A stretch of 64,000 bases of DNA from assembly GCF_900177325.1 (NCBI RefSeq), contig NZ_FXBL01000004.1, forward strand, positions 3,224,001 through 3,288,000, in the 5' to 3' direction. The translations under genes were made by a program, and so were the position numbers. The notes below the pieces were generated by a model. It did no database searches. It had not been told where the DNA came from and saw only the letters and a program-made list of their open reading frames with translations. Positions 28,651-37,916 of this stretch are shown here, piece by piece. The stretch is from Mesorhizobium australicum. Lineage in GTDB: Bacteria > Pseudomonadota > Alphaproteobacteria > Rhizobiales > Rhizobiaceae. The stretch's first letter is position 1; each line of letters begins with the position of its first letter.

Positions 28651-31600
28651 TCAGTTGAACTCGAAGATCGAGCGGAAGATGCCCGGCGCGATCACCGAGA
28701 TCGGATTGACCTGCACTTGGGGCGACTTGGTGCTGCCGGCCACCTTGTAGGTGATGCCGATCAGGCCGCGGTCGCGGCCATTGCCGAGAATCTGGCCGAG
28801 CAGCGGGATCTCCCCGAACAACCTGTTGAGGCCATAGGCGGGCATGAACGTCCCGGTGATCGACATGTTGCCCTTGGCATCGTAGAGCGCGCCCTGGAAT
28901 GTCGAACCGATCGTCGGCCCGCGCAGCACGCCATTGTCGATGTTCAGATATCCCTTGCCCTTCTCGATCTGTGCGAAGCCGCGCTCGAAGCCGACGCGGG
29001 ACGTGTCGATCTGTCCTTTGACCGCTTCGTTGAGGGTCCGCGAATCTGCTGTCGGCCGGCTCGCGACGATCGAGCGGAGCCGCGGTTCGTCGACCAGCGT
29101 GAAGTTGCGAGCGTCGATCTGGCCACGCAGTGCAGAATCTCCCTGCGCACCGAGCGCCATGGTGATCTTTCCGCCCTCCATATAGGGGTAGATGTCGAGG
29201 AACCTCAGCACCGCGCCCGCATTTCCGGATTCCACCTTGACCGAGCGCTGTCCGGACTCGGTGCGGTCAGACGCGGTGAACGAGTCTCCCGTGCCTGTCG
29301 TCCCGGACGCATCCAAAGAGAGAATCCGCGAACCCGAGCCGCGATACGCGACCTTGACGTTGGTCATGGCCTCGTTCTGGAAGCCCGCCACATAGGCGAC
29401 GTCGGCGTCGAGCGTCACCTGGACGGAATCCTTACCCCCTCCGCCGCCTCCGCTTCCGGCAGCCTCCAGGCTCTGCTTGATCAGCGAACGGGCGTCGAAG
29501 ACGTTGCCCCGTATCGTCACTGCATAGCCGTTGCCGTCGCGCTTGATGTCGACCGAGATATCGTCGTTGCGGTTCAGCTTCACCTGCTGGAAACGCGCGC
29601 GCGACAGACCCGACGAGGTGACCGTTGCCGACCCCGCGAGCGAAAAGGACTGGCCCGACAGCTCGATGTCGGAAATCCGCGTCTCCCCGCCGACGGTGTC
29701 GTAGCCGAAGGAGAGCTTGGCAGGGATGCCGGGGCCCTTCGACCATCCCGCCCATGGAACGCTGACGCGCGCGTCGGCCAGATCCGCAACGATCCGTCGC
29801 GCGGCCCCCTCGCCCGACATTTTCACGTTCACCGGACCGTCCAGAAGCGATTCCAGGCCGGGGGCAACCGCGTTGCGCGTCTTGGCGTCCATGACGAGCG
29901 TGATGTCGCGCTTACGCGCCTCGCCGCTGCCGCCGAGCGGTTCGGAAATGTCGAGCGTTGCGGTCATCCCGTTCAGTTTCGCATTTGCCTTGATCTCCGC
30001 CACGGTCGGCACGACCTCGATCGTCCCGGATGCGTCGCTGACATTCTGGCCCTCGAAAGGCTTCGCGATCGAAAGTCCGGTATAGGACAGCTTCACCGCC
30101 CAACCGAGATTGGACATGTCGGTTTCGGCCTGGAGCGGTATGCGCGCCTCGACATTGCCGCTGACCTGGCCGGAGAGGTCTTCCGGCGCGATCGGAAGGT
30201 GGCGCATGGCATCGATCGGTTTGTAGCTCGCAAGCTCAGCCACCGCGTCGGCCGAGCCGGCAATATCGATGTCAAGCTGCCCGATGACCGGAGGCAGTTC
30301 GGCACGCCGGATGACGAAAGTGCCGTTGCTCGCGGCAACAGTCCGCCCCGTCGACAGGAAGACGGTTCCGGACGAGAGCCGCACGTCGACATCGGTGCCC
30401 TGGAAGCTGATTGATCCGACCCCGTCGCGGACCGGCGGGATCTGGCCGGTCACGTCGAAGCGGGTGCCCGACACCTCGAAATAGCCGGATATCTCGTCCC
30501 GCGACAGCGGCGTGCCGTTGCCGAGGCGGCCGGGCGCGACCGACATCGAGAGGCGTGAATTCTTGACCGTGCCGCCGAACAGCTTCTCGTTCGCCCATCT
30601 GTGCGCGCCATAAGCGGCGAACCAGGGCCATATCTGCTTGATGTTGCTGACCGTCATTTCGGGCACGGACAGCGCGAGGTCGATTCCCGGCGAGCGCCCT
30701 TCGACAAAGGAGATGATCGCGGTTCCCATGACCTGGCCGCTCGACGTGCGCACACCGATGTCGCGAGCGGTCAGCCGCCGGGTCGTGGGGTCGAATGTGC
30801 CAGCAATCCGCGCCAGAATCGGCAGGTCGGGTTCGCTCGATCCTTCGGGCGCGAGAAGGGAGCCGTCGCTGACCAGTTCGTAGCGATAATGGGCGGCCTC
30901 ACCTTCAAGTGCTGGCGCCGGCCCGACGGCGCCGTGCGCCTTGAAACGCGAACGTCCGGCCAGCAACTCCGCGCGCTCGATCTCGATCTTCTGCGCATCC
31001 GGCTGGAAGGACGCGGCGATGCTGGCCGAGCCGCGGATGGAATCGCCGCTCGCGAACACGATATCCGCATCGTCGAGCGTCGCATCGACCCGCAACTGTC
31101 CCCTGTCCCCCTCCGCCTCGCTGCCCGCAATATCGATGCGCGCAGCGCCGCCGACGCGCATGATCGCAGTCTTGGGATCTCCCTTCAGACTTTCGGGGTC
31201 CCGCTCGAATTCCGTCCGGTCGAAGGCAAGCGACGTTGTGAACGCGACCGGCCTCAGGCCTTTCCCGTCGCGATCCGCGGTTCCTTCGAGCCGGAACGAT
31301 CGACCGGCCCAGCTCGCCACCGCATCGAAGGCAATCGCGCCCGACAAGCCGCGCTCGATCTTGGCTTGTTCAAGGTGGAGTGTCCCGCCAGGCATGCCTG
31401 CGGGCAGCAGGATCTCGACATTGGTGAAATCCAGCCTGCGCGTCGCCCCCGCGTCGAAGGCTTCGAACGTGCGATGAACGGCTGAAAAAGCCGCCTTCAT
31501 GACCAGCCCCGGATCGATCAGCCCGTCGGGGCCGGTCAGAGATGCCAGCGTCGCGTTGGGCCCCTCGCCTGGAGGAAGGGCGGAAAGGCTGATACGCGCG

Positions 31601-32073
31601 TCCTCTATGCCGGCGCTTCCAAGCCTGACCTGTCCGGTCAGCAGCGGCAGGAAACGGAGGCCGAAACGCAGCGATCCTGCCTCGACAAGGTTCGCTCCGC
31701 CGCTGCCGCGGCTGATCCGGACGTCGTCGACCTGGAATGCGATGAAGCGGGACGCGTCGACCGACAGGTGCGGATCGCCCATCGCCGCGTCGACGTCGAA
31801 CCCGGCCATTCGTGTCAGGGCCGCTTCGGCCTCGATCCGGATCCTCTCCCCGCCGATGCCGGGGATGCCGAAAAGGAAGACGGCCGCGGGCACGGCGAGC
31901 GCAACGAGCAGGATCGCGGCGAAGCCCCAGGCGAGGATGGGCACAATCCTGAAGCCCATCTTCGGCTCGGGAACGAGACGCTCCTGCGCGGACGCCGACG
32001 GCAGTTCGCTCAACCGGGCGATCTCGTGGCGGCGAAACCGTATCTTCTCGTGCTTCGGGGTCACCTGCTCCAA
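28651..32073 (-). CDS. YhdP-like AsmA/TamB superfamily protein (DUF3971)
   Basis: A 1140-residue protein with a short cytosolic N-terminus, one membrane helix (about residues 42-70, VPILAWGFAAILLVALAVPA) and a very long beta-rich periplasmic part. YhdP, TamB and YdbH in E. coli are bridge proteins that move phospholipids from inner to outer membrane. The DUF3971 region lies in the middle (WPWFAAYGAHRWANEKLFGG) and the AsmA-like C-terminal domain ends near LLGQILGNGRDRGLIGITYKV. Start is TTG at 32073; GTG at 32064 is also possible. It is divergent from the peroxiredoxin-like gene and convergent with rlmB, 7 bp apart. Confidence 0.85.
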   Translation of the reverse strand: MEQVTPKHEKIRFRRHEIARLSELPSASAQERLVPEPKMGFRIVPILAWGFAAILLVALAVPAAVFLFGIPGIGGERIRIEAEAALTRMAGFDVDAAMGDPHLSVDASRFIAFQVDDVRISRGSGGANLVEAGSLRFGLRFLPLLTGQVRLGSAGIEDARISLSALPPGEGPNATLASLTGPDGLIDPGLVMKAAFSAVHRTFEAFDAGATRRLDFTNVEILLPAGMPGGTLHLEQAKIERGLSGAIAFDAVASWAGRSFRLEGTADRDGKGLRPVAFTTSLAFDRTEFERDPESLKGDPKTAIMRVGGAARIDIAGSEAEGDRGQLRVDATLDDADIVFASGDSIRGSASIAASFQPDAQKIEIERAELLAGRSRFKAHGAVGPAPALEGEAAHYRYELVSDGSLLAPEGSSEPDLPILARIAGTFDPTTRRLTARDIGVRTSSGQVMGTAIISFVEGRSPGIDLALSVPEMTVSNIKQIWPWFAAYGAHRWANEKLFGGTVKNSRLSMSVAPGRLGNGTPLSRDEISGYFEVSGTRFDVTGQIPPVRDGVGSISFQGTDVDVRLSSGTVFLSTGRTVAASNGTFVIRRAELPPVIGQLDIDIAGSADAVAELASYKPIDAMRHLPIAPEDLSGQVSGNVEARIPLQAETDMSNLGWAVKLSYTGLSIAKPFEGQNVSDASGTIEVVPTVAEIKANAKLNGMTATLDISEPLGGSGEARKRDITLVMDAKTRNAVAPGLESLLDGPVNVKMSGEGAARRIVADLADARVSVPWAGWSKGPGIPAKLSFGYDTVGGETRISDIELSGQSFSLAGSATVTSSGLSRARFQQVKLNRNDDISVDIKRDGNGYAVTIRGNVFDARSLIKQSLEAAGSGGGGGGKDSVQVTLDADVAYVAGFQNEAMTNVKVAYRGSGSRILSLDASGTTGTGDSFTASDRTESGQRSVKVESGNAGAVLRFLDIYPYMEGGKITMALGAQGDSALRGQIDARNFTLVDEPRLRSIVASRPTADSRTLNEAVKGQIDTSRVGFERGFAQIEKGKGYLNIDNGVLRGPTIGSTFQGALYDAKGNMSITGTFMPAYGLNRLFGEIPLLGQILGNGRDRGLIGITYKVAGSTKSPQVQVNPISVIAPGIFRSIFEFN

Positions 32074-32176
32074 CGAGTCATCCGGTCGGCTTCGAGACTG
32101 TCACGGACATGGACGAATCCTCTACGATCATTATATGCGCGAAACCCGGCCGATAATCATCAACAAGGGCGCAGTT

Positions 32177-32656
32177 ATGGCTGATCTGACCGAAGGCGGC
32201 ATCCCCCCGGACTTCGAGCTTCCGAAGGCGGGAGGCGGCACGGGATCCCTCGCGGAACACGCCGGCAGGCCGCTTGTCCTTTACTTCTTCTGCAAGGACG
32301 GTGGCGATGCCTGCGTCAACGAGGCGAAGGACTTCTCACGGCTCAAGCGCGAATTCGACGGCATCGGCGTGGATGTGGTCGGCATTTCGCCGGATGGCGC
32401 AAAGTCCAAGGAACGCTTTCGCGCCAAGCACGACGTCACGGTCGACCTGCTTTCCGACGAGACCCGGCAGACGGCCGAGGACTATGGTGTGTGGAAAGAA
32501 AAGAGCATGTACGGGCGGACCTACATGGGCGTCGAGCGCACGACGTTCCTGATCGATCCGGAGGGCAGGATCGCAAGGATCTGGCCAAAGGTCCGCGTCG
32601 CCGGCCATGCGGAGGAAGTTCTCGACGCGGCCAGGGCATTGGGCAGGGCCGAATAG
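32177..32656 (+). CDS. peroxiredoxin (PrxQ/BCP-like) with altered active-site motif
   Basis: A 159-residue thioredoxin-fold protein of the AhpC/TSA, PrxQ-like branch. Fold landmarks are PDFELPKAGGG at the start, VDVVGISPDGAKSKERFRAKH and RTTFLIDPEGRIARIW with the conserved Arg. The expected peroxidatic loop PxxxTxxC reads instead CKDGGDAC (residues 39-46): the Cys at 46 is kept, the Pro is Cys39 and the Thr is Gly43. A resolving Cys five residues after C46 is absent. It may be a peroxidase with a C39-C46 disulfide or a protein that has lost peroxidase activity. ATG at 32177 is the only sensible start. Confidence 0.85.
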   Translation: MADLTEGGIPPDFELPKAGGGTGSLAEHAGRPLVLYFFCKDGGDACVNEAKDFSRLKREFDGIGVDVVGISPDGAKSKERFRAKHDVTVDLLSDETRQTAEDYGVWKEKSMYGRTYMGVERTTFLIDPEGRIARIWPKVRVAGHAEEVLDAARALGRAE

Positions 32657-32749
32657 CGCTGGCTGCCGAAAATCCAGGCAAATCCGCCCATTGGGAAAAC
32701 TTTGTTAACCCTAACAATGTGTAATCGCGCTCATCTCCAGGCGAGAAGA

Positions 32750-34000
32750 GTGAACCCGGTGAGCCAGTCCCGTCAGTCTGCAATATTCGGCAAGCGCAAG
32801 GAGCCGCACACCGTCATCATCGCCAGAGGCGATCAGATCCGCCACTTCACCGTCCGCCCGTGGATCGCCGCTGTGGCGGGATCCGCGCTCGCGGCGGTAG
32901 CGGTCGGATATCTCCTGGCGACATCCTATCTCGTCCTGCGCGACGACCTGATCGGTGCGACCGTTGCGCGGCAGGCGCGCATGCAGCAGGCCTACGAGGA
33001 CCGCATATCCTCCCTGCGCGCCCAGGTCGACCGCATCACCAGCCGTCAGCTTCTGGACCAGCAGATGATGGAGGAGAAGGTCGGCGAACTGATTTCCCGC
33101 CAGCAGGAATTGGCTGCGCGCCAGGCCAAGATCGGACCGCTGCTCGACAGCGCGGCAGACCTGAAGACCTCTTCCGACGAGACCATTCCGACGCCCGCAC
33201 CGCGGCCGGACGTCCGTGCCGGCCTCGATGCAACGACCCATTCCACGCTGGCAGGCTTCCTGCCCGACCTGCGCGCCGGAAGCGCGAATCTTTCGGCCGC
33301 CGACAATGCCGATCGCCTGTTCGTCTCCATCAACCAGTCGCTGCGCTCCATCGAGGCCGATCAGATGGATCGCCTGAAATCGATGACCGAAAAGGCCTAC
33401 CGGACGGCCGACGCCATCTCCAACGCGCTGGAGGGCGCCGGCCTTTCGATTGCCAAGGGCTACGGCACGAGTTCAGTCGGCGGTCCGCTTGTCCCGCTCG
33501 ACCAGAGCATGCAGTTCGACGCGGTGGTCGACGAACTTGACGAGGCCCTCACGGCGCTGGACACCGTCAAGGAGAAGGCGCGCCAGCTGCCGATATCGAA
33601 TCCGGCGCCCGGCAAGCAGGTGTCCAGCACCTTTGGTGTCCGCAAGGATCCCCTTCTAGGAACCCCTGCCCTGCACGCCGGAATGGACTTTCGCGCGACG
33701 ACGGGCTCGAGCGTGCGCGCCTCGGGAGCCGGCACCGTGGTCACCGCCGGCTGGAATGGGGGCTACGGGCGGATGGTTGAGATAGACCATGGCAAGGGCC
33801 TTACGACCCGCTACGCCCATATGAGCAAGATACTCGTCGCCGTCGGCGACAAGATCGAGGCCGGAGACATCGTGGGGCGGGTCGGCAGCACAGGCCGTTC
33901 CACCGGCCCGCATCTGCACTATGAGGTCCGCCGCGACGGCAAGCCACTCAATCCTCTGACATTCATCAAGGCCGGCAAGGCGATCGCCGGCCTGATTTGA
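32750..34000 (+). CDS. M23 family (LytM) peptidoglycan peptidase or LytM-domain regulator
   Basis: A 416-residue bitopic envelope protein. An N-terminal cytosolic stretch is followed by a membrane helix (WIAAVAGSALAAVAVGYLL), a coiled-coil region (about residues 60-130, RQARMQQAYEDRISSLRAQV) and a C-terminal LytM domain. Zinc ligands are intact: HAGMD and HLHYEV, with GYGRMVEIDHGKGLTTRYAHM between them, so it is probably an active endopeptidase. Start is uncertain: GTG at 32750, ATG at 32717 and TTG at 32702 are in frame. It converges on prfB with 21 bp between stops. Confidence 0.88.
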   Translation: MNPVSQSRQSAIFGKRKEPHTVIIARGDQIRHFTVRPWIAAVAGSALAAVAVGYLLATSYLVLRDDLIGATVARQARMQQAYEDRISSLRAQVDRITSRQLLDQQMMEEKVGELISRQQELAARQAKIGPLLDSAADLKTSSDETIPTPAPRPDVRAGLDATTHSTLAGFLPDLRAGSANLSAADNADRLFVSINQSLRSIEADQMDRLKSMTEKAYRTADAISNALEGAGLSIAKGYGTSSVGGPLVPLDQSMQFDAVVDELDEALTALDTVKEKARQLPISNPAPGKQVSSTFGVRKDPLLGTPALHAGMDFRATTGSSVRASGAGTVVTAGWNGGYGRMVEIDHGKGLTTRYAHMSKILVAVGDKIEAGDIVGRVGSTGRSTGPHLHYEVRRDGKPLNPLTFIKAGKAIAGLI

Positions 34001-34021
34001 CGTTCTCCGACGGAGACGGAA

Positions 34022-35153
34022 CTACTCGATATCAGCGACGGTCTCGCCGGGGCTGCCCGAGATCTTCTGAGCCAGCGAGGCTTCCATGAACTCGTCGATA
34101 TCGCCGTCGAGCACATCCGAGGGACTGGTGCTTTCCGCACCAGTCCGCAGATCCTTCACGAGCTGGTAGGGCTGCAGGACATACGAACGGATCTGGTGCC
34201 CCCAACCAATATCCGACTTGGAAGCTTCGGACGCATTGGCCACAGCCTCGCGCTTCTTCAACTCTTCCTCGTAAAGGCGGGAGCGCAGCATCTCCCAGGC
34301 CTTAGCCTTGTTCTTGTGCTGCGAACGCTCGGCCTGGCAGGCGACCGCGATGCCGGTTGCGATATGCGTGATGCGCACTGCCGAATCGGTCGTGTTGACG
34401 TGCTGACCGCCGGAGCCCGACGCGCGATAGGTGTCGATCCGGACATCCGCTTCGGTCACCTGGATATCGATCGAATCGTCGATCACCGGATAGACCCAGA
34501 CGCTGGCGAACGAGGTGTGCCGCCGTGCGTTCGAATCGTAGGGGCTGATGCGGACAAGGCGATGGACGCCCGATTCCGTCTTCAGCCAGCCATAGGCGTT
34601 ATGCCCCTTGATGAGCACGGTCGCAGACTTGATGCCGGCCTCTTCGCCGTCATGATCCTCAAGGAACTCGACCTTGAAACCGCGCCGCTCCGCCCAGCGC
34701 GTATACATGCGCAGCAGCATCGACGCCCAGTCCTGGCTTTCGGTGCCGCCGGCGCCGGCGTGAATCTCGAGATAGGTGTCGTTGGCGTCGGCCTCGCCGG
34801 ACAGCATCGTTTCGATCTGGCGCGCGCGTACCTCGCCAGACATCGCCTGGATCGACGCTTCCGCCTCCTCGATTACGGCCTCGTCGCCCTCTTCCTCGCC
34901 CATCTTGATCAGCTCGATATTGTCCTCGAGCTTGCTGGTGAGTTCGCGGACGGCACGGATGCCGTCATCCAGCCCCTGGCGCTCGCGCATCAGGGCCTGG
35001 GCTTCCGCCGGATTGTTCCAGAGTTCGCCGTCCTCGGCGCGGTTGTTCAGGTAATCGAGCCTCTTGACTGCCTGATCCCAGTCAAAGATGCCTCCTCAGC
35101 AGGCTTATGGCCTGCCTGATTTCGTCGACTCGTTTCTCGGTTTCTGCGCGCAT
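34022..35153 (-). CDS. prfB: peptide chain release factor 2, expressed by programmed +1 frameshift
   Basis: RF2 releases peptides at UGA and UAA. The reading frame is split: codons 1-23 (35153 down to 35085) end at an in-frame TGA (35084-35082), and the remaining 353 codons continue in the +1 frame from 35083. The product is 376 residues, normal for RF2. [18 protein letters not shown] holds the catalytic GGQ (about 248-250). The stop-codon recognition tripeptide, SPF in E. coli, reads SPY at about 203-205 ([14 protein letters not shown]). The gene follows mrcA across a strong hairpin. Confidence 0.95.
35081..35096 (-). promoter_or_regulatory. RF2 programmed +1 frameshift site
   Basis: Reading on the minus strand: AGGAGG (35096-35091), CAT, CTT, TGA, C. 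This is the classical RF2 recoding signal: an internal Shine-Dalgarno three bases before the slippery CTT, then the UGA stop followed by C. Low RF2 lets the ribosome slip to the +1 frame, so RF2 controls its own synthesis. Confidence 0.95.
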
Positions 35154-35196
35154 GCGCTGGTCTTTTCCTGCAAGGGGCCAGAGGGGAAATTGAATC

Positions 35197-35224
35197 GGCG
35201 CGGACCATAGGGATGGTCCGCGCC
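35197..35224 (-). terminator. hairpin between mrcA and prfB
   Basis: A perfect 12-bp stem (GGCGCGGACCAT with its complement) with a 4-nt loop follows the mrcA stop on the minus strand. The following sequence is GATTCAATTT, so the U-tract is weak; partial termination is likely. Confidence 0.55.
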
Positions 35225-35269
35225 GGTGTAAAGGGAAGTCGCCGTGCGAAGATGCGCGGCTCGAACCTG

Positions 35270-37717
35270 TCAGTAGAGACCGCCGCCGCCGGTCTGGATC
35301 GCGCGGTTCGCCGATGGCGAAATCTCCTCCGCGGAGCCCGCCGCCATGTCGGAGCCGATCACCCAATAGGTATCGGCCGGGCCAGTGCCGGGCTTGAAGG
35401 CTTCGATAATAGCGCCGGGATCGCCCTTGCCGGCGCGCATGCCGGTCTTGCGGTTGACCGCGATGAGCTTCATGCCCTCCGGCACACGGAAGTCGACCGG
35501 ACGCTTGTCCTTGAGAACGACCTGCATGAACTCCTTGAAGATCGGCGCAGCGAGCCCGCCGCCCGTGGAACCCTTGCCCATCGGAACGGGATTGTCGTAG
35601 CCCATGAACACACCCACCACGAGGTCCGGCGTGAAGCCGACGAACCAGGCATCCTTTTCGTCGTTGGTCGTTCCCGTCTTGCCGGCGATCGGATGGCCGA
35701 GGTCGGACAGGATCACGGCCGTGCCGCGCTTGACGACGCCTTCCATCATGGAGGTGATCTGGTAGGCGGTCATCGGATCGAGCACCTGCTCTGAATTGTC
35801 GACGATTTCCGGCTCCGGCTGATCCTGCCAGCTCGTCGCGACGCAGCCCTCGCAGGAACGCGTATCGTGCTTGAAGACCGACTTGCCGTAGCGGTCCTGG
35901 ATGCGGTCGATCAGCGACGGTTTCACTTCCTTGCCGCCATTGGCGATGATCGCATAGGCCGTGACCATGCGCATGACCGTCGTCTCGCCCGCGCCCAGCG
36001 CCATCGGCAGATAGGGCGCCAGACTGTCGTAGATGCCGAACCGCTCCGCATATTCGACGACGAGCTTCATGCCCATGTCATTGGCAAGGCGGACTGTCAT
36101 CAGGTTTCTGGAGCGCTCGATGCCGGCTCGCAGCGTCGAAGGCCCGGCGGACTCGCCGCCATAGTTCTTCGGCTCCCAGACCTGGTCGCCCTGGCGGATC
36201 GTGATCGGCGCGTCGAGCACGACGGAGGCCGGCGTGTAGCCGTTGTCCAGCGCCGCCGCATAGACGAACGGCTTGAACGAGGAGCCGGGCTGGCGCATCG
36301 CCTGCGTCGCACGGTTGAATTCGGACGATGCAAAGGAGAATCCGCCGGCCATGGCGAGCACGCGACCTGTATGCGGGTCCATGGCGACGAGCGCGCCTTC
36401 AACCGCCGGCCGCTGCCGCAGGATCCAGTTGCCCTTCGCCTGATCCTTCTCGACATAGACGACGTCGCCCGGCACCAGGACATCCGCGGGCGACTTCGCC
36501 TTCACGCGCTGGCCGCTCACGACATGACGCATCGCCCAGCCCATGTCCTCGACGGACAGGCTGATCTCCTCGCGCTCCTTCGACAGGTCACCCGACACTT
36601 CGCGGCCCGGCTGCAGTCCCAGCCGGAGGCCCGACGAATCGGACTCCAACACTACCGCCAGCCGCCATTCCGGCACGTCGTAGAGCGCCTTGATCTCGCC
36701 CAGCGGCACGCCCCAGTCGGCGCCGAGCTCGATCTTCTTCTCCGGACCGCGATAGCCGCGCAGCGTATCAAACTTGATCAGGCCGTTGTGCAGCGCCTGG
36801 CGCGCCTCGACCTGCATCTTCGGGTCGATGGTCGCACGCACCGACAGGCCGCCCTCGTAGAGCGCGGTCTCGCCGTAGCGGGCGATGATCTCGCGGCGTA
36901 CTTCCTCGGTGAAATACTCGCCGGCGAAGAGATAGGTGCCGTTGCGGCGCGGCTTGACGTCCAGGCCGGTGGCCTTCGCCTTCTCGCCCTCTTCCTTCGA
37001 CACGTAGCCGTTCTCGACCATCTGGTCGATCACCCAGTTGCGGCGCTCGATGGCGCGGTCCGTGTGGCGGAACGGGTGGTAGTTGGACGGCCCCTTCGGC
37101 AAGGCCGCGAGATAGGCCGATTCAGCGACGGTCAGTTCGTTCACCGACTTGTCGAAGTAGGTGAGCGCAGCGCCCGCGATGCCGTAGGCGTTCAGGCCGA
37201 AGAAGATCTCGTTGAGATAGAGTTCGAAGATGCGGTCCTTCGAATAGGCCTGCTCGATGCGGAACGAGAGGATCATCTCTCTGATCTTACGGTCGTAGCT
37301 CTGCGTCGAATCGAGCAGGAAGTTTTTGGCGACCTGCTGCGTGATGGTCGACGCGCCGACCGGACGGCGGCCGGAGCCGGCGTTCTTGATGTTGGTAACG
37401 ACCGCGCGGAACAGGCCGGTCACGTCGACGCCAGGATGCTGATAGAAATTCTTGTCCTCGGCCGAGAGAAAGGCCGCCTTGACCCGATCTGGAACCGCCT
37501 GGATCGGCAGATAGAGCCGCCGCTCCCGCGCGAACTCCGCCATCAGGGCGCCGTCGGACGCGTGTACGCGGGTGGTGACCGGCGGCTCGTAGTTGGCCAG
37601 CACCTCGTAGTCGGGAAGGTCCTTCGTCACCTGCGACAGGTACACTGCAACGCCACCGGCGACGAGCAGCGCCAGAGCAACGCCGATGCCGAAGAAATAT
37701 CCGATCAGGCGAATCAT
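35270..37717 (-). CDS. mrcA: penicillin-binding protein 1A, bifunctional transglycosylase/transpeptidase
   Basis: An 815-residue class A PBP. One N-terminal membrane helix is followed by the GT51 domain with AFLSAEDKNFYQHPGVD (catalytic Glu) and ASTITQQVAKNFLL, then an OB-like insert and the transpeptidase domain. The three penicillin-binding motifs are present: SSFK in RQPGSSFKPFVYA, SRN in IERSRNLMTVR and KTGT in GKTGTTNDEKDAW. The protein ends in a Gly-rich tail (QTGGGGLY). It follows the amidase gene on the same strand, so the two likely act together in cell-wall remodelling. Confidence 0.96.
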   Translation of the reverse strand: MIRLIGYFFGIGVALALLVAGGVAVYLSQVTKDLPDYEVLANYEPPVTTRVHASDGALMAEFARERRLYLPIQAVPDRVKAAFLSAEDKNFYQHPGVDVTGLFRAVVTNIKNAGSGRRPVGASTITQQVAKNFLLDSTQSYDRKIREMILSFRIEQAYSKDRIFELYLNEIFFGLNAYGIAGAALTYFDKSVNELTVAESAYLAALPKGPSNYHPFRHTDRAIERRNWVIDQMVENGYVSKEEGEKAKATGLDVKPRRNGTYLFAGEYFTEEVRREIIARYGETALYEGGLSVRATIDPKMQVEARQALHNGLIKFDTLRGYRGPEKKIELGADWGVPLGEIKALYDVPEWRLAVVLESDSSGLRLGLQPGREVSGDLSKEREEISLSVEDMGWAMRHVVSGQRVKAKSPADVLVPGDVVYVEKDQAKGNWILRQRPAVEGALVAMDPHTGRVLAMAGGFSFASSEFNRATQAMRQPGSSFKPFVYAAALDNGYTPASVVLDAPITIRQGDQVWEPKNYGGESAGPSTLRAGIERSRNLMTVRLANDMGMKLVVEYAERFGIYDSLAPYLPMALGAGETTVMRMVTAYAIIANGGKEVKPSLIDRIQDRYGKSVFKHDTRSCEGCVATSWQDQPEPEIVDNSEQVLDPMTAYQITSMMEGVVKRGTAVILSDLGHPIAGKTGTTNDEKDAWFVGFTPDLVVGVFMGYDNPVPMGKGSTGGGLAAPIFKEFMQVVLKDKRPVDFRVPEGMKLIAVNRKTGMRAGKGDPGAIIEAFKPGTGPADTYWVIGSDMAAGSAEEISPSANRAIQTGGGGLY

Positions 37718-37916
37718 GCTCGCTCCAGTTTCGATCCGGTCTTACGCAAGTCCGGCGACATCGTTCCCGCAGGCGCCCGGCCCGCCTGCACCACGCCATG
37801 TCGCCTCCATGTGCGCGCCATGTGTGGAAATTGCGGCAAGGTCCAGCCCGCAATGCAGGAACAACGACTTATTGGCACCGCTGTGCCGTTCCTGCAACGC
37901 GGAACGAACCGTCGCG

